Source of the DNA: Xiheimicrobium sp052034585
GTDB taxonomy: Bacteria; Myxococcota; Myxococcia; Myxococcales; Myxococcaceae
NCBI GenBank assembly: GCA_052034585.1
Contig: JBPOIJ010000025.1
Span: 40,052 to 104,051 of the forward strand
Direction: 5' to 3'
DNA: 64,000 bases
The notes beneath the pieces were generated by a model. That model was not told the origin of the DNA. It saw only the letters and a list, made by a program, of their open reading frames with translations, and ran no database searches. This document shows positions 26,595-34,547 of the stretch, one piece after another (within the stretch, counting starts at the first letter, position 1; every line of letters starts with the position of its first letter). The position numbers and the translations under genes are program-made.

Positions 26595-28898
26595 TCAGCG
26601 ATAGCCGAAGGTGCGCTTGAGGGTGGCGTGTTGCTCCTCGAAGCTCTCGCTGGTGCGGTTGTAGAGCATCTTCACCCCGAGGCCGACGAGCACGCCCGCG
26701 ACCCCGACCGGCCCGCCTGCGAGCCCACCCGCCAGGATCAGCGCCGACGCGCCGACGTGCACGCCATTGCGGTAGCGGCCCTCGTCACTCGAGGCGTCGC
26801 GGCGCATGTCGTTGACGAGGCCGATGAAGTCGGAGACCGGACCAGCCACCTTCCCCAGCTTGGTGATGAAGCCCGTCTTTCCAGCTGCCTCGGCGATGGC
26901 GCCCCAGGTGCCGATGGCGCGGGTGGCGTCTTCCGCGAAGCTCGCGCTGGTGTCGAGGGTGACGCCCTTGGTGAAGAGGTCTCGGGTGGAGCGCGCGACC
27001 TGGAAGAGGGCCACCGCGTGCGCGCCGCGAGCGAGGTTTCGAGCCGGTGCGCCGTCGAGCACCTTGGCGATGGCCTCGCTGGTCGAACCCGAGAGCCCAG
27101 CCCCGGCCTTGCGCAGCTTGTCGGTGCCGTTGGCGCTCCCGAGCTCGGCGAGCAGATCGGAGAGATCGCCCGCCTTCTCGACGAGGCTGGGCGCGGACCC
27201 TGCTGGCGGGTTGAGGAGCGCGTCGAACTCCTTGGGGCTGGTGACGTCGTGCAGGGTCCGGAGCGCGTCGGCTTGGTCGGCCGAGAGGGTCTTCCCGCGC
27301 ATCACCTCGAACATCCGCACGAAGGAGTCTTCGGCTGGTCCCGAGAGCTGCGGCGCCATCGACAGCGTCAGCTCGCGCAGCTGTTCCCGGCCTTCGGGCG
27401 TCGTCCACGCGCCCTCGAGCACGGTCTTCCCGAAGCCCGACGGCACCAAGTTGCCTTGACCGTCTGCGGGGAGCGCCTTGGCCGAGAACAGGCTGTCGGC
27501 GAAGGAGGTGCCCGCAGCGGTGCCCTTCACGGCCTCGGAGATGCGAGTCACCTCGGCGAGCCGCTCGTGCGGTGGCAGGGTGCCGAGGTACTTCTGGTAG
27601 GCGGGCTCGAAGAAGGTGCTCACCAGGTCGCGGGCGGCGCGTTCCTTCGAGGAGACGTTCGTCGCGAGCCACGAGTGGTCGGCCTGGAGCTGCTTCTCGT
27701 AGGCGGCCACCTTCGGACCAAACTCCTCCTGCAGCTTGCGCCACTCGCCGTTCGTCATGCCGGGAGCGCGAGTGAGCTCGAGCTTCAAGCCGCCGTCGTC
27801 ACCGGGCGCGAGGGTGAGGTAGCCCTTCTGGAGGGCGGGCGCGATCCACTCCTGCGACATCGCCAGGCTCTCCGCCGCGCTCTTGACCCACTCGCCTTCC
27901 TTCACCGCCGCGCTCGCCAGGGCGTCGAGCTGCTTGCGCACACCGGGGATCTGCGCGTCGATGGCTTGGTCGCGGAAGAGCTGCTCGGTCGATGGATCGT
28001 ACCGTCCGAAGCTGGCGAAGCGGCCCGTCGAGCCTTGCGCCACCTGGGCGCCGGCCTCGAAGGCCTTGATCATCGCCCACTCTTCTTTGTTCGCCGAGTG
28101 GAGCTCCTTCCAGAAGCCGCCCTTGCCGTCGAGGACGTCACCGCGGGAGCCGCTGCGAGAACGCTCGCGCCACTGCCAGGCGCCGTCCTTCCACTCGGCC
28201 CGCAGCTCCTTCGACCCCAGCTTCACGAGGAGCGCGCCCGCTCCGTTCTCATCGGGCACGGCTTTGAGGACCTTCCCATTCCCGAAGTCGATGCGCTCCG
28301 GGTACTTGGTTCGTCGCTCCCAGCGCTCGCCGGGCCGACCTCCGTTGCCTTGCACGAGCTCGGGCGCGGCGGTGACCGAGACGTAGCCGTCCTTGCCGAG
28401 GCCGGAGAGGCCCTTGTCGCCGAGCCACACCAGCTGTGGCCCGCGCTCGCTCGGCGGGAGCTGCTTGAGCTCGGCGGTGAGCTTCTCGCGGAACTCGAAG
28501 GGGAGCGCCTTGATGAGCTCGAGCTGCTGGCTCGGGCTCAGCTTGCGGAGCTCGTCGCGGAGGCCGATGGCCGTGTCGCTCGAGCCGATCATCAACCGCT
28601 GGAGCGCCTCGCCGACCTTCTTGTCCATGGCCTTGGGACTGCCGGCAGCGCGCGCGAGGTCGCCGGCCTTCACTGCGGGGAGGTCGGCTCGACCGGGGAT
28701 CGACACCTTGACGGCCTTGTGGCGCGCGCCGCTGAGGTTGGGCCCCTTCGCCCGAGTCGCGGCAGGTCCGTCGACTGCGGCCTGCTTGGCAGGTGCAGGT
28801 GCAGGTGCCGGCGCTGTCGCAGGCGGGGGCGCCGCGGGCTTCGTCGTCCGAGTGACGACTGGCGCCTGGGGCCGGTCGCTTCCAATACGTCCACCCAT
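26595..28898 (-). CDS. Large helical protein without signal peptide, hydrophobic C-terminus
   Basis: ATG 28898 has GGAGACC upstream as ribosome site (an earlier in-frame start at 28928 is weaker). Residues 1-60 are basic and Pro/Ala-rich. The 600-residue middle is predicted helical and acidic/basic alternating, without a recognised domain. A long hydrophobic, glycine-rich stretch lies near the end (SALILAGGLAGGPVGVAGVL), like a glycine-zipper pore segment, followed by a charged tail. No export signal and no catalytic motif. The layout (disordered basic head, helical body, membrane-active tail) resembles the proteins at 46862 and 62175 in broad outline. It could be a toxin or effector delivered by a specialised system; this is a guess. 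Confidence 0.75.
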   Translation of the reverse strand: MGGRIGSDRPQAPVVTRTTKPAAPPPATAPAPAPAPAKQAAVDGPAATRAKGPNLSGARHKAVKVSIPGRADLPAVKAGDLARAAGSPKAMDKKVGEALQRLMIGSSDTAIGLRDELRKLSPSQQLELIKALPFEFREKLTAELKQLPPSERGPQLVWLGDKGLSGLGKDGYVSVTAAPELVQGNGGRPGERWERRTKYPERIDFGNGKVLKAVPDENGAGALLVKLGSKELRAEWKDGAWQWRERSRSGSRGDVLDGKGGFWKELHSANKEEWAMIKAFEAGAQVAQGSTGRFASFGRYDPSTEQLFRDQAIDAQIPGVRKQLDALASAAVKEGEWVKSAAESLAMSQEWIAPALQKGYLTLAPGDDGGLKLELTRAPGMTNGEWRKLQEEFGPKVAAYEKQLQADHSWLATNVSSKERAARDLVSTFFEPAYQKYLGTLPPHERLAEVTRISEAVKGTAAGTSFADSLFSAKALPADGQGNLVPSGFGKTVLEGAWTTPEGREQLRELTLSMAPQLSGPAEDSFVRMFEVMRGKTLSADQADALRTLHDVTSPKEFDALLNPPAGSAPSLVEKAGDLSDLLAELGSANGTDKLRKAGAGLSGSTSEAIAKVLDGAPARNLARGAHAVALFQVARSTRDLFTKGVTLDTSASFAEDATRAIGTWGAIAEAAGKTGFITKLGKVAGPVSDFIGLVNDMRRDASSDEGRYRNGVHVGASALILAGGLAGGPVGVAGVLVGLGVKMLYNRTSESFEEQHATLKRTFGYR

Positions 28899-29047
28899 CG
28901 TTGGTCTCCTGGTTGAGCTCGCCGACACATCACGCCGCGTGCCACCCCCACGCCGAGCCGCGGCAGGGCTTTGGCGAGCCGCGCAATCGACCGAACCGAG
29001 ACGTCTCGCGACATGTCCCGAACCGTCGCGGCGTCATCTCCACCACC

Positions 29048-31882
29048 TCACTCGAGCTCGATGCGGTGGAGCCGGTCGACGGCGAGCGTCCGTGTCCAGC
29101 GCTTCTCCCCGAGCGTGACGGACACCTCGACCTCCCCGAGCGCGTCGCCACCCAGGCCGAACGTGAGCCGAGGCGAGGCTTGCGCGGCGAAGCCTCCCAT
29201 CAGCTGCAGTTCCTTGCGTTGCACCAGCGCGCCCGCGGTCGCACGAACCGAGACGATGGCGCCGATGGCCGGCGTGTTCCCTTTCGGTCCGCGGAGCTCG
29301 AGGGCGAGGAAGTGGGGGCCGGCGCCGGCGGCGCGGAGCCCGTTGCGGTAGGCGGTCACTGGCGCGTGTTGGTTGCTGATCAACGCGTCGAGGTCGCCGT
29401 CGTCGTCGAGGTCGGCGAGGAGTACGCCGCGCGAGTTCTCCGGCTCGTCGAGCCCGATCACCTTCGCGACGTCGACGAACTGCGCCGGCTTCTCGGGCCC
29501 GAGGTTCAGGTACGCCCGCCGCGCCTCGTTCGGGTAGAGCAGCCGGCCGCGAATGTCGCCCCAGCGGTCCGCGTAGGTGTGAAGGTCGGGCCCCGACTGC
29601 ATGAGCTTCTGGTTCACGTACCAGTAGTCGAGCCGGCCCTCGTTCCACGGCCACTCGAAGCCCTCGCGGCTCGGCGTCACGAGCGTCGGGTCGAGCCGGT
29701 TGTCGACCATTCCGTTCGCCTGCACGAGGTCGTCCCAGCCGTCGAGGTTCAGGTCTCCCGCGGCGGCGCCCCAGCCGAAGCGCCGCTCGTTGAGCATTCC
29801 GCGCTGCGTCGCCTCGTCGGAGAACGTCGGCACGAAGGCGTCGCTCGAGGGCCTCACCATCCACAACAGGCTGCCCTCGGACTGGAGCGCGTGGTGCACG
29901 TTCGAGACGCTCACGTCGCTGAACCCGTCGCGGTCGAAGTCGGCGATGGAGACGTTCATGCCCTTGTAGGTGTCGCGGCCGACGTCGCCGAAGCGTGAGC
30001 CCTTGAGCCGGCGGAACCGTGTGCCACCCTCATTCAGGTACACGTCGTCGGGGCCGAAATCGCTCGCGATGTACACATCTGTGAAGCCGTCGTGGTTGAA
30101 GTCCTGCGTTCCGAGGGCGAGCGACCAGTGCGTCTCGGGCATGCCCCAGGCCTTCTCGTCGAGGCGCTCGTAGGTGCCATCGCCGCGGCCGCGATAGAGC
30201 AGGTTCTTCCCGCCGTTGTCCGCGTCGTGCCAGCCGTTGTGCATGAAGCGAAACATGCGTCGATCGCCCTCGAAGGCCGGCGCCGGGAGCGCGAAGACGT
30301 TGAGCGGGGTGGGCGTCTCGTAGTCGGGCAGGTGGGTGGTGAGCGCGTTGGTGACGAGGAGATCGAGCACGCCGTCTCGGTCGACGTCGAAGAAGGCCGC
30401 CGCGAGCGACACCGTGTGCTCCTTCAAGCCAGCCGCCTCGGAGACGTCTTCGAACGAGAGGCCCCCGGTCTCGACGAGCCGGTTGCGGAAGAGCCGAGTG
30501 CGGCCGAAGGCGACGGTGAGCAGCAGGTCGAGGTCGCCATCGGAGTCGTCGTCGACGAAGACGCCGCCGCTCGCGAGCCCGTTCGCCGCCGGGTCGTTCA
30601 TGATGGGCTCGAAGGAGGGCACCGCGACGCGCTCGAAGCGGAAGTCGCCCAGGTTGCGGAAGAGCCCGATTCGATCGGCCGGCCGCGCGAGCGGGTGGGT
30701 GAGCAACACGTCGAGCTTGCCGTCGTTGTCGACGTCACCGGTGACGATCGCGTCGCCCACCGAGAGGACCCACTTCGCCACGTGACGAAGGCGTGGATCG
30801 ACCTCGGTCAGCGTCGTGCCCATCTCACTGCCGAGCCCTGCGGCCTTCGCGTCGACTCGCGAAAAGCGAAAGCCCACGTCCGCCGGCGCATCGAGCGGCG
30901 CCAAGACCTTCGTCCACCCGGTGAGCAGCGTGAGGCCGAGCCCGCCCACCACGCCGACGCGCAGGAGCGAGTCTCGATCGAACAGCTCGCGCAGCCGTGC
31001 GCCGCGGCCTCGCCAGAGCTTCACCGCGTGGCCCCACACGAACCGGCCCGTGCCGACCGCGAGGGCCGCGTAGAAGAACGTGTAGACGCTCTCCTTGAAG
31101 TGGAGCAGCCCGTCGAGGACCACCAACACGAACGCGACGAGCACCTGCGCGCGCGGCGAGGCCGGCGACGTGGCCGGGTCGGTGATCATGTAGAAGGCGA
31201 AGAGGTAGAACGGCGGTGACTCGAGCGTGCCGAAGAAGAGCGTCTGCCAGGGCAGGTGGTGGCGCATCACGTAGGCACGCACCGCCGTCTGCAGGGCGTA
31301 GAAGACGAGGAAGCTCACCACCATCGGTCCGCGACCGACGCGGAAGACGAAGAGCATCAGCGCGGCGGTGGCGATGAAGAGGCTGATGGTGACGTCGCCG
31401 CCAGCCCATTGGTACGCAGGCGCGGCGGTGATCCACTCGCGGGTGAACAAGAGCGAGGCAGCCACTCCGAACATCGCCGGGTTGAAGACGTGGCGACCGT
31501 CGAGGGTGAGCACGTACTTCGAGCCGATGGCGAGGAAGACGGGGAAGAGCAGCACCCACGAGTGGTGCGAGTAGTTGAGGAGAATCGACAGCGAGCAGCT
31601 GGTGATGAAGGCCGAGAGCGGCACCAGCTTTCGGCGGAAGAGCAGCCAGCTGAGCGCCACCTCGAGCAGCATCGAGCTGCCCATGATGATGGCCATCTGC
31701 CACCACTGCCGGTTGAACCCGAGGAAGGTGAAGCCAGCGACCGCGTATGCGAAGAGGAGCGCTCCGAAGGGCAGCCGCGGGTCCTGGAGCGAGGGCACTT
31801 CCCAGCCCGAGGGAGAGAGGAGCCTCCCCTGCCCGAGCGGCCGAGCGGGACTCATCGGCAGCTGGTTCACCGCGACGCTCAT
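29048..31882 (-). CDS. Fusion of UnbU-like (NqrB/RnfD-type) membrane domain and UnbV-like FG-GAP/ASPIC domain
   Basis: 944 residues. Residues about 30-300 have eight to ten membrane helices of the NqrB/RnfD type, with KYVLTLDGRHVFNPAMFGV and FYMITDPATSPASPRAQ. The soluble remainder has FG-GAP/VCBS repeats with calcium-binding-like DxDxDGxxD loops (GDVDNDGKLDVLLTHP; DFDRDGFSDVSVSN; DLDDDGDLDALIS) and ends in an ASPIC/UnbV domain (LRGPKGNTPAIGAIVSVRATAG; FGLGGDALGEVEVSVTLG). UnbU and UnbV are separate neighbours in enediyne clusters; here they are one chain and no enediyne polyketide synthase is near. The membrane part may bind flavin or move electrons (family inference). A haem-motif lipoprotein gene precedes it by 36 bp. 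Confidence 0.85.
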   Translation of the reverse strand: MSVAVNQLPMSPARPLGQGRLLSPSGWEVPSLQDPRLPFGALLFAYAVAGFTFLGFNRQWWQMAIIMGSSMLLEVALSWLLFRRKLVPLSAFITSCSLSILLNYSHHSWVLLFPVFLAIGSKYVLTLDGRHVFNPAMFGVAASLLFTREWITAAPAYQWAGGDVTISLFIATAALMLFVFRVGRGPMVVSFLVFYALQTAVRAYVMRHHLPWQTLFFGTLESPPFYLFAFYMITDPATSPASPRAQVLVAFVLVVLDGLLHFKESVYTFFYAALAVGTGRFVWGHAVKLWRGRGARLRELFDRDSLLRVGVVGGLGLTLLTGWTKVLAPLDAPADVGFRFSRVDAKAAGLGSEMGTTLTEVDPRLRHVAKWVLSVGDAIVTGDVDNDGKLDVLLTHPLARPADRIGLFRNLGDFRFERVAVPSFEPIMNDPAANGLASGGVFVDDDSDGDLDLLLTVAFGRTRLFRNRLVETGGLSFEDVSEAAGLKEHTVSLAAAFFDVDRDGVLDLLVTNALTTHLPDYETPTPLNVFALPAPAFEGDRRMFRFMHNGWHDADNGGKNLLYRGRGDGTYERLDEKAWGMPETHWSLALGTQDFNHDGFTDVYIASDFGPDDVYLNEGGTRFRRLKGSRFGDVGRDTYKGMNVSIADFDRDGFSDVSVSNVHHALQSEGSLLWMVRPSSDAFVPTFSDEATQRGMLNERRFGWGAAAGDLNLDGWDDLVQANGMVDNRLDPTLVTPSREGFEWPWNEGRLDYWYVNQKLMQSGPDLHTYADRWGDIRGRLLYPNEARRAYLNLGPEKPAQFVDVAKVIGLDEPENSRGVLLADLDDDGDLDALISNQHAPVTAYRNGLRAAGAGPHFLALELRGPKGNTPAIGAIVSVRATAGALVQRKELQLMGGFAAQASPRLTFGLGGDALGEVEVSVTLGEKRWTRTLAVDRLHRIELE

Positions 31883-31918
31883 CGAGCGGTGTTGTACCGC
31901 GCGACGGCGAAAAAGCGT

Positions 31919-32455
31919 TCAGCGTTCCAGCATTCCGGCCGACACCCAATCGACGACGAGGCGCACCTCGGCCGGCGTGAGACATTCCCACCCTTCACGG
32001 TGAAAGGGCGTGAGGTAGGTGCGGCACCGGCTCCCCTCGGGGGCCTGAATCTGGAGCGCGCGGGAGACGCAATCGCCGACGCGCTCTCCAGGACACCGCG
32101 TCGAGAGCTGCCCCATCACCTGGTAGGCGTCGAGGAAGCGCGGCTCGAAGTCGACGCGAGAGAGCGTGTGGCACCCCGCGCAGCGCGAGACGAGCAGCCG
32201 GTGAACGTCCCGTTCCCAGGAGATCGCTCCTGCATCCGCCCCTCCTGCGTCGGCTGTTCCCGCATCCACCTGCACGCCGGCGTCGTCGACGACCCCGCCA
32301 TCACCCAGGCCGGCATCGACCGGCGTTCCGGAGTCGGCGGTCTCGCTCGAGCTCGCCATGGCGCCAGCCGAGCCTCCGCCCACTGGCGGAGAAGCCTCCT
32401 CGCGACCGCGCCCACACGAGACGAAAGCCAAGCCGATGACCAGGAGGAGGCGCAT
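31919..32455 (-). CDS. Lipoprotein with one cytochrome-c haem motif
   Basis: 178 residues from ATG 32455. Signal MRLLLVIGLAFVSCG has lipobox VSC. An Asp/Gly/Ala-rich linker (about residues 20-75) precedes a CxxCH haem site (LLVSRCAGCHTL) and helices that include YQVMGQLSTRCPGERVGDC. The end (LTPAEVRLVVDWVSAGM) is the usual last helix of planctomycete and myxobacterial cytochrome-like domains. It is probably a periplasmic electron carrier held at the membrane. It is 36 bp upstream of the UnbU-UnbV fusion on the same strand, which suggests a common redox or assembly role. Confidence 0.85.
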   Translation of the reverse strand: MRLLLVIGLAFVSCGRGREEASPPVGGGSAGAMASSSETADSGTPVDAGLGDGGVVDDAGVQVDAGTADAGGADAGAISWERDVHRLLVSRCAGCHTLSRVDFEPRFLDAYQVMGQLSTRCPGERVGDCVSRALQIQAPEGSRCRTYLTPFHREGWECLTPAEVRLVVDWVSAGMLER

Positions 32456-32520
32456 GGTCTGGCAGTATGCGTGCCCACGAAAAGAGGACACGCGCCGGGC
32501 TGATCAGCGCGACGCCTGCC

Positions 32521-33081
32521 TCACCAGCTGACGTCGATGCCCAGTCGAGTGCCGGTCTCGTCGCGGGTGAACCGGTCGATCCTCGTTGGGGTGTTCTCGA
32601 GCAGGGTGAAGAGGAACCGGAGCGTCCCTCGCCATGCGTACTCCGCGCTCGGCGGCACCTCGATGGGGTAGACCACGTTCAGCGTTCCATTCCGCGGGCT
32701 CTTCGGCTCCCAGGTCGCGGTCACGCCGCGGAGCGCCTGGCCGACCGAGTCGGGCACTCGAGCCATCAACGTCGCCGGCGTGCGGCCGGTGAGCGCCAGC
32801 GCCACTTTGAACATCGGAAGGAGGATCTTCCCCAGCGCCTCGCGCGTCATCACGTAGGCATGGTGCTCGTACCGCTCGGCGCCACCGACCTCGTACGTCG
32901 TGTCCGCCAGTTCCCGGAAGAGGCTGAGCGGGTGCGTCTTGGAGATGAACGGGTTCTCGAGCACCGCCTTCGTCGCCGGGCTGAGCTTCGCGGCCACGGC
33001 GTCGAAGAGGCCCACCTCCTTGAGCGCCTTGCAGAACCCCTGCACGTAGACGGCGGTCACCTCGAAGGAAGCCGAGCTCAC
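32521..33081 (-). CDS. DUF2378-family (TIGR02265-like) protein
   Basis: 186 residues, no signal peptide. It fits the myxobacterial DUF2378 family of about 180-200 residues in length and pattern: an N-terminal helix (SASFEVTAVYVQGFCKALKEV), a KxxLENPFISKTHPLSLFRELAD middle and a WRGTLRFLFTLLENTPTRIDRF tail. The family has no known function; large paralogous sets exist in Myxococcus relatives, so it also helps place the organism. The identification is from pattern memory. No partner gene is clear; a 24-bp gap separates it from the gene upstream on the same strand. Confidence 0.6.
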   Translation of the reverse strand: MSSASFEVTAVYVQGFCKALKEVGLFDAVAAKLSPATKAVLENPFISKTHPLSLFRELADTTYEVGGAERYEHHAYVMTREALGKILLPMFKVALALTGRTPATLMARVPDSVGQALRGVTATWEPKSPRNGTLNVVYPIEVPPSAEYAWRGTLRFLFTLLENTPTRIDRFTRDETGTRLGIDVSW

Positions 33082-33105
33082 CCCGTCAGTCTCGCACAGC
33101 GCGGC

Positions 33106-33885
33106 CTACCTGGGCTCGACGAGGAACAGCGGGAACTCGAACACCTCGCCCATGAAGTGGGTGAAGCGCCGGAAGTGGACGATTCGCATCCGCTCCTCGT
33201 TGAACTCCCGGCGCGGGGCGAGCCAGACCCCGCCGTTGTTCGAGAGGCTGACCTGCCGCCACGCTCCAGGCGCGACCTGCACGTAGAGATGCAGAATCCG
33301 CGTGTCGGGCACCTCGCCGAAGACGAAGGCGCTGGCCGTGCTGGGCTCCTCCGGGTGGCAGGCGGGGGCGTACTTCGCCGGCGTGCACTCATCGGCCGAG
33401 ACGGTCGGATCTGTCGTGAGGGTGTCGAGCTCGATCGGCACCTTCAAATCGATGCCTACCGACGCGGCGTAGGCGTGCGCGTCGGCGAGCCGGGTGACGC
33501 TGACCGCCTTCGGAGTGCACGCGTCCTTGCGGGTGACCGACTCGTAGATCTCGAACGTCTTGCGGCCCTCCAGCTTCTCCGCGGTCGGATCCACCAGCTC
33601 TCCGGCCTTCCACGGCAGGATGTGCAGCCGCACCGCGCCGAGCCGCCTCGGCATCAGCACGCCCTTGATCCCAGGCTTGATGGGGTCGAGCCGCTTCTCG
33701 AGCTGCGCGACGCCCTCATAGCGACAGTCGAAGACCTCGTCGGCGCCGCAGCAGGCCGAACGCGAATACAGCTCGCGCACCGCGAGGTGGGTCGCCGACC
33801 TCCCAATCAGCTCGAAGCGGGAAGACGCCTCGGCGCCCGTGGCAAGCAGCGCAGCCAAGAACGGCAGAGCAACCCGTACGTCCAT
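33106..33885 (-). CDS. Secreted protein of unknown function, 259 aa
   Basis: ATG 33885 has GGAG eight bases upstream and gives a signal peptide (MDVRVALPFLAALLATGAEA). The mature protein has six to eight cysteines, including CCGADEVFDC, and a beta-rich C-terminus (ILHLYVQVAPGAWRQVSLSNN). No family is recognised. It may be the upstream partner of the DUF2378 gene. Its start is divergent from the gene at 34074 with 188 bp between; no regulatory motif is evident there. Confidence 0.75.
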   Translation of the reverse strand: MDVRVALPFLAALLATGAEASSRFELIGRSATHLAVRELYSRSACCGADEVFDCRYEGVAQLEKRLDPIKPGIKGVLMPRRLGAVRLHILPWKAGELVDPTAEKLEGRKTFEIYESVTRKDACTPKAVSVTRLADAHAYAASVGIDLKVPIELDTLTTDPTVSADECTPAKYAPACHPEEPSTASAFVFGEVPDTRILHLYVQVAPGAWRQVSLSNNGGVWLAPRREFNEERMRIVHFRRFTHFMGEVFEFPLFLVEPR

Positions 33886-34073
33886 GCTGGTTTCTCCTTC
33901 AGCGAGTCGAGGTCGCCGACACTCTCGCACAGCCGAGCGAGGCCTGACGCCTCCGCCAGACTGCGCGCGCGTGTGCGCAAGCCACTCTCAGGGTTTCCAC
34001 CGACTTCGTGCGAGACTGGCTCGGCACTGGTGCTGCACCGCCCGGTCGACCCGTCTCACCCCGGAGCCCTCCC

Positions 34074-34547
34074 ATGCGATGGTGTCTGTTGCTCGCGCTG
34101 TCGGCCTCGTGCAGCCCAATCCCCTCCACGCTCGGGCCCGACGGAGGGGCGGGTGGAGGCACCTCGTTCCTTCCCCGGCTCCCGCCCGTGCTGAACACCT
34201 TCATCTTCGGCACCGGCACCACCAAGCTGCTCGCCGACGTCTCGAACGCACGCGTGGAGATCGACCCCACCCAGTCCGATGCGCTCACCGCGCTCGGGGA
34301 GTGCGCCGACCTGCTCTCCTATTGCTACGCGCCTCCGACCGTCACCCTCGCGCAGTGCTTCGCCACCGTGCGTCTCTGCACGACGAGCGCACCGTGGAAC
34401 GAGGCGGCCTGCTGCCCGCTCGACTGCCGCACCGCCTTCACGACCGCCGTCGAAGCGGGCCTGTCGCCCAACGCCGCCCTCGAGAAGGTGCTCTTCACCG
34501 AGCCCGACTGCTTCCCCGGTGTCCGCACGGCCCTGGAGGCGCCATGA
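34074..34547 (+). CDS. Cys-rich lipoprotein, 157 aa
   Basis: Signal MRWCLLLALSASCSPIP with lipobox SASC (Cys 13). The mature part starts with a short Gly-rich linker, then has eight cysteines in a helical pattern (CADLLSYCYAPPTVTLAQCF; CCPLDCRTAFTTAV; DCFPGVRTAL), likely disulfide-bonded. The stop overlaps the start of the phospholipase-C-like gene (ATGA), so the two are made together; this one could be a chaperone or immunity-like partner, but no homology shows that. Confidence 0.75.
   Translation: MRWCLLLALSASCSPIPSTLGPDGGAGGGTSFLPRLPPVLNTFIFGTGTTKLLADVSNARVEIDPTQSDALTALGECADLLSYCYAPPTVTLAQCFATVRLCTTSAPWNEAACCPLDCRTAFTTAVEAGLSPNAALEKVLFTEPDCFPGVRTALEAP

Noticed and set aside
29048..31882. 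An enediyne biosynthetic cluster
   Set aside because: Only UnbU/UnbV-like domains are present; no polyketide synthase, thioesterase or other enediyne genes lie in the window.
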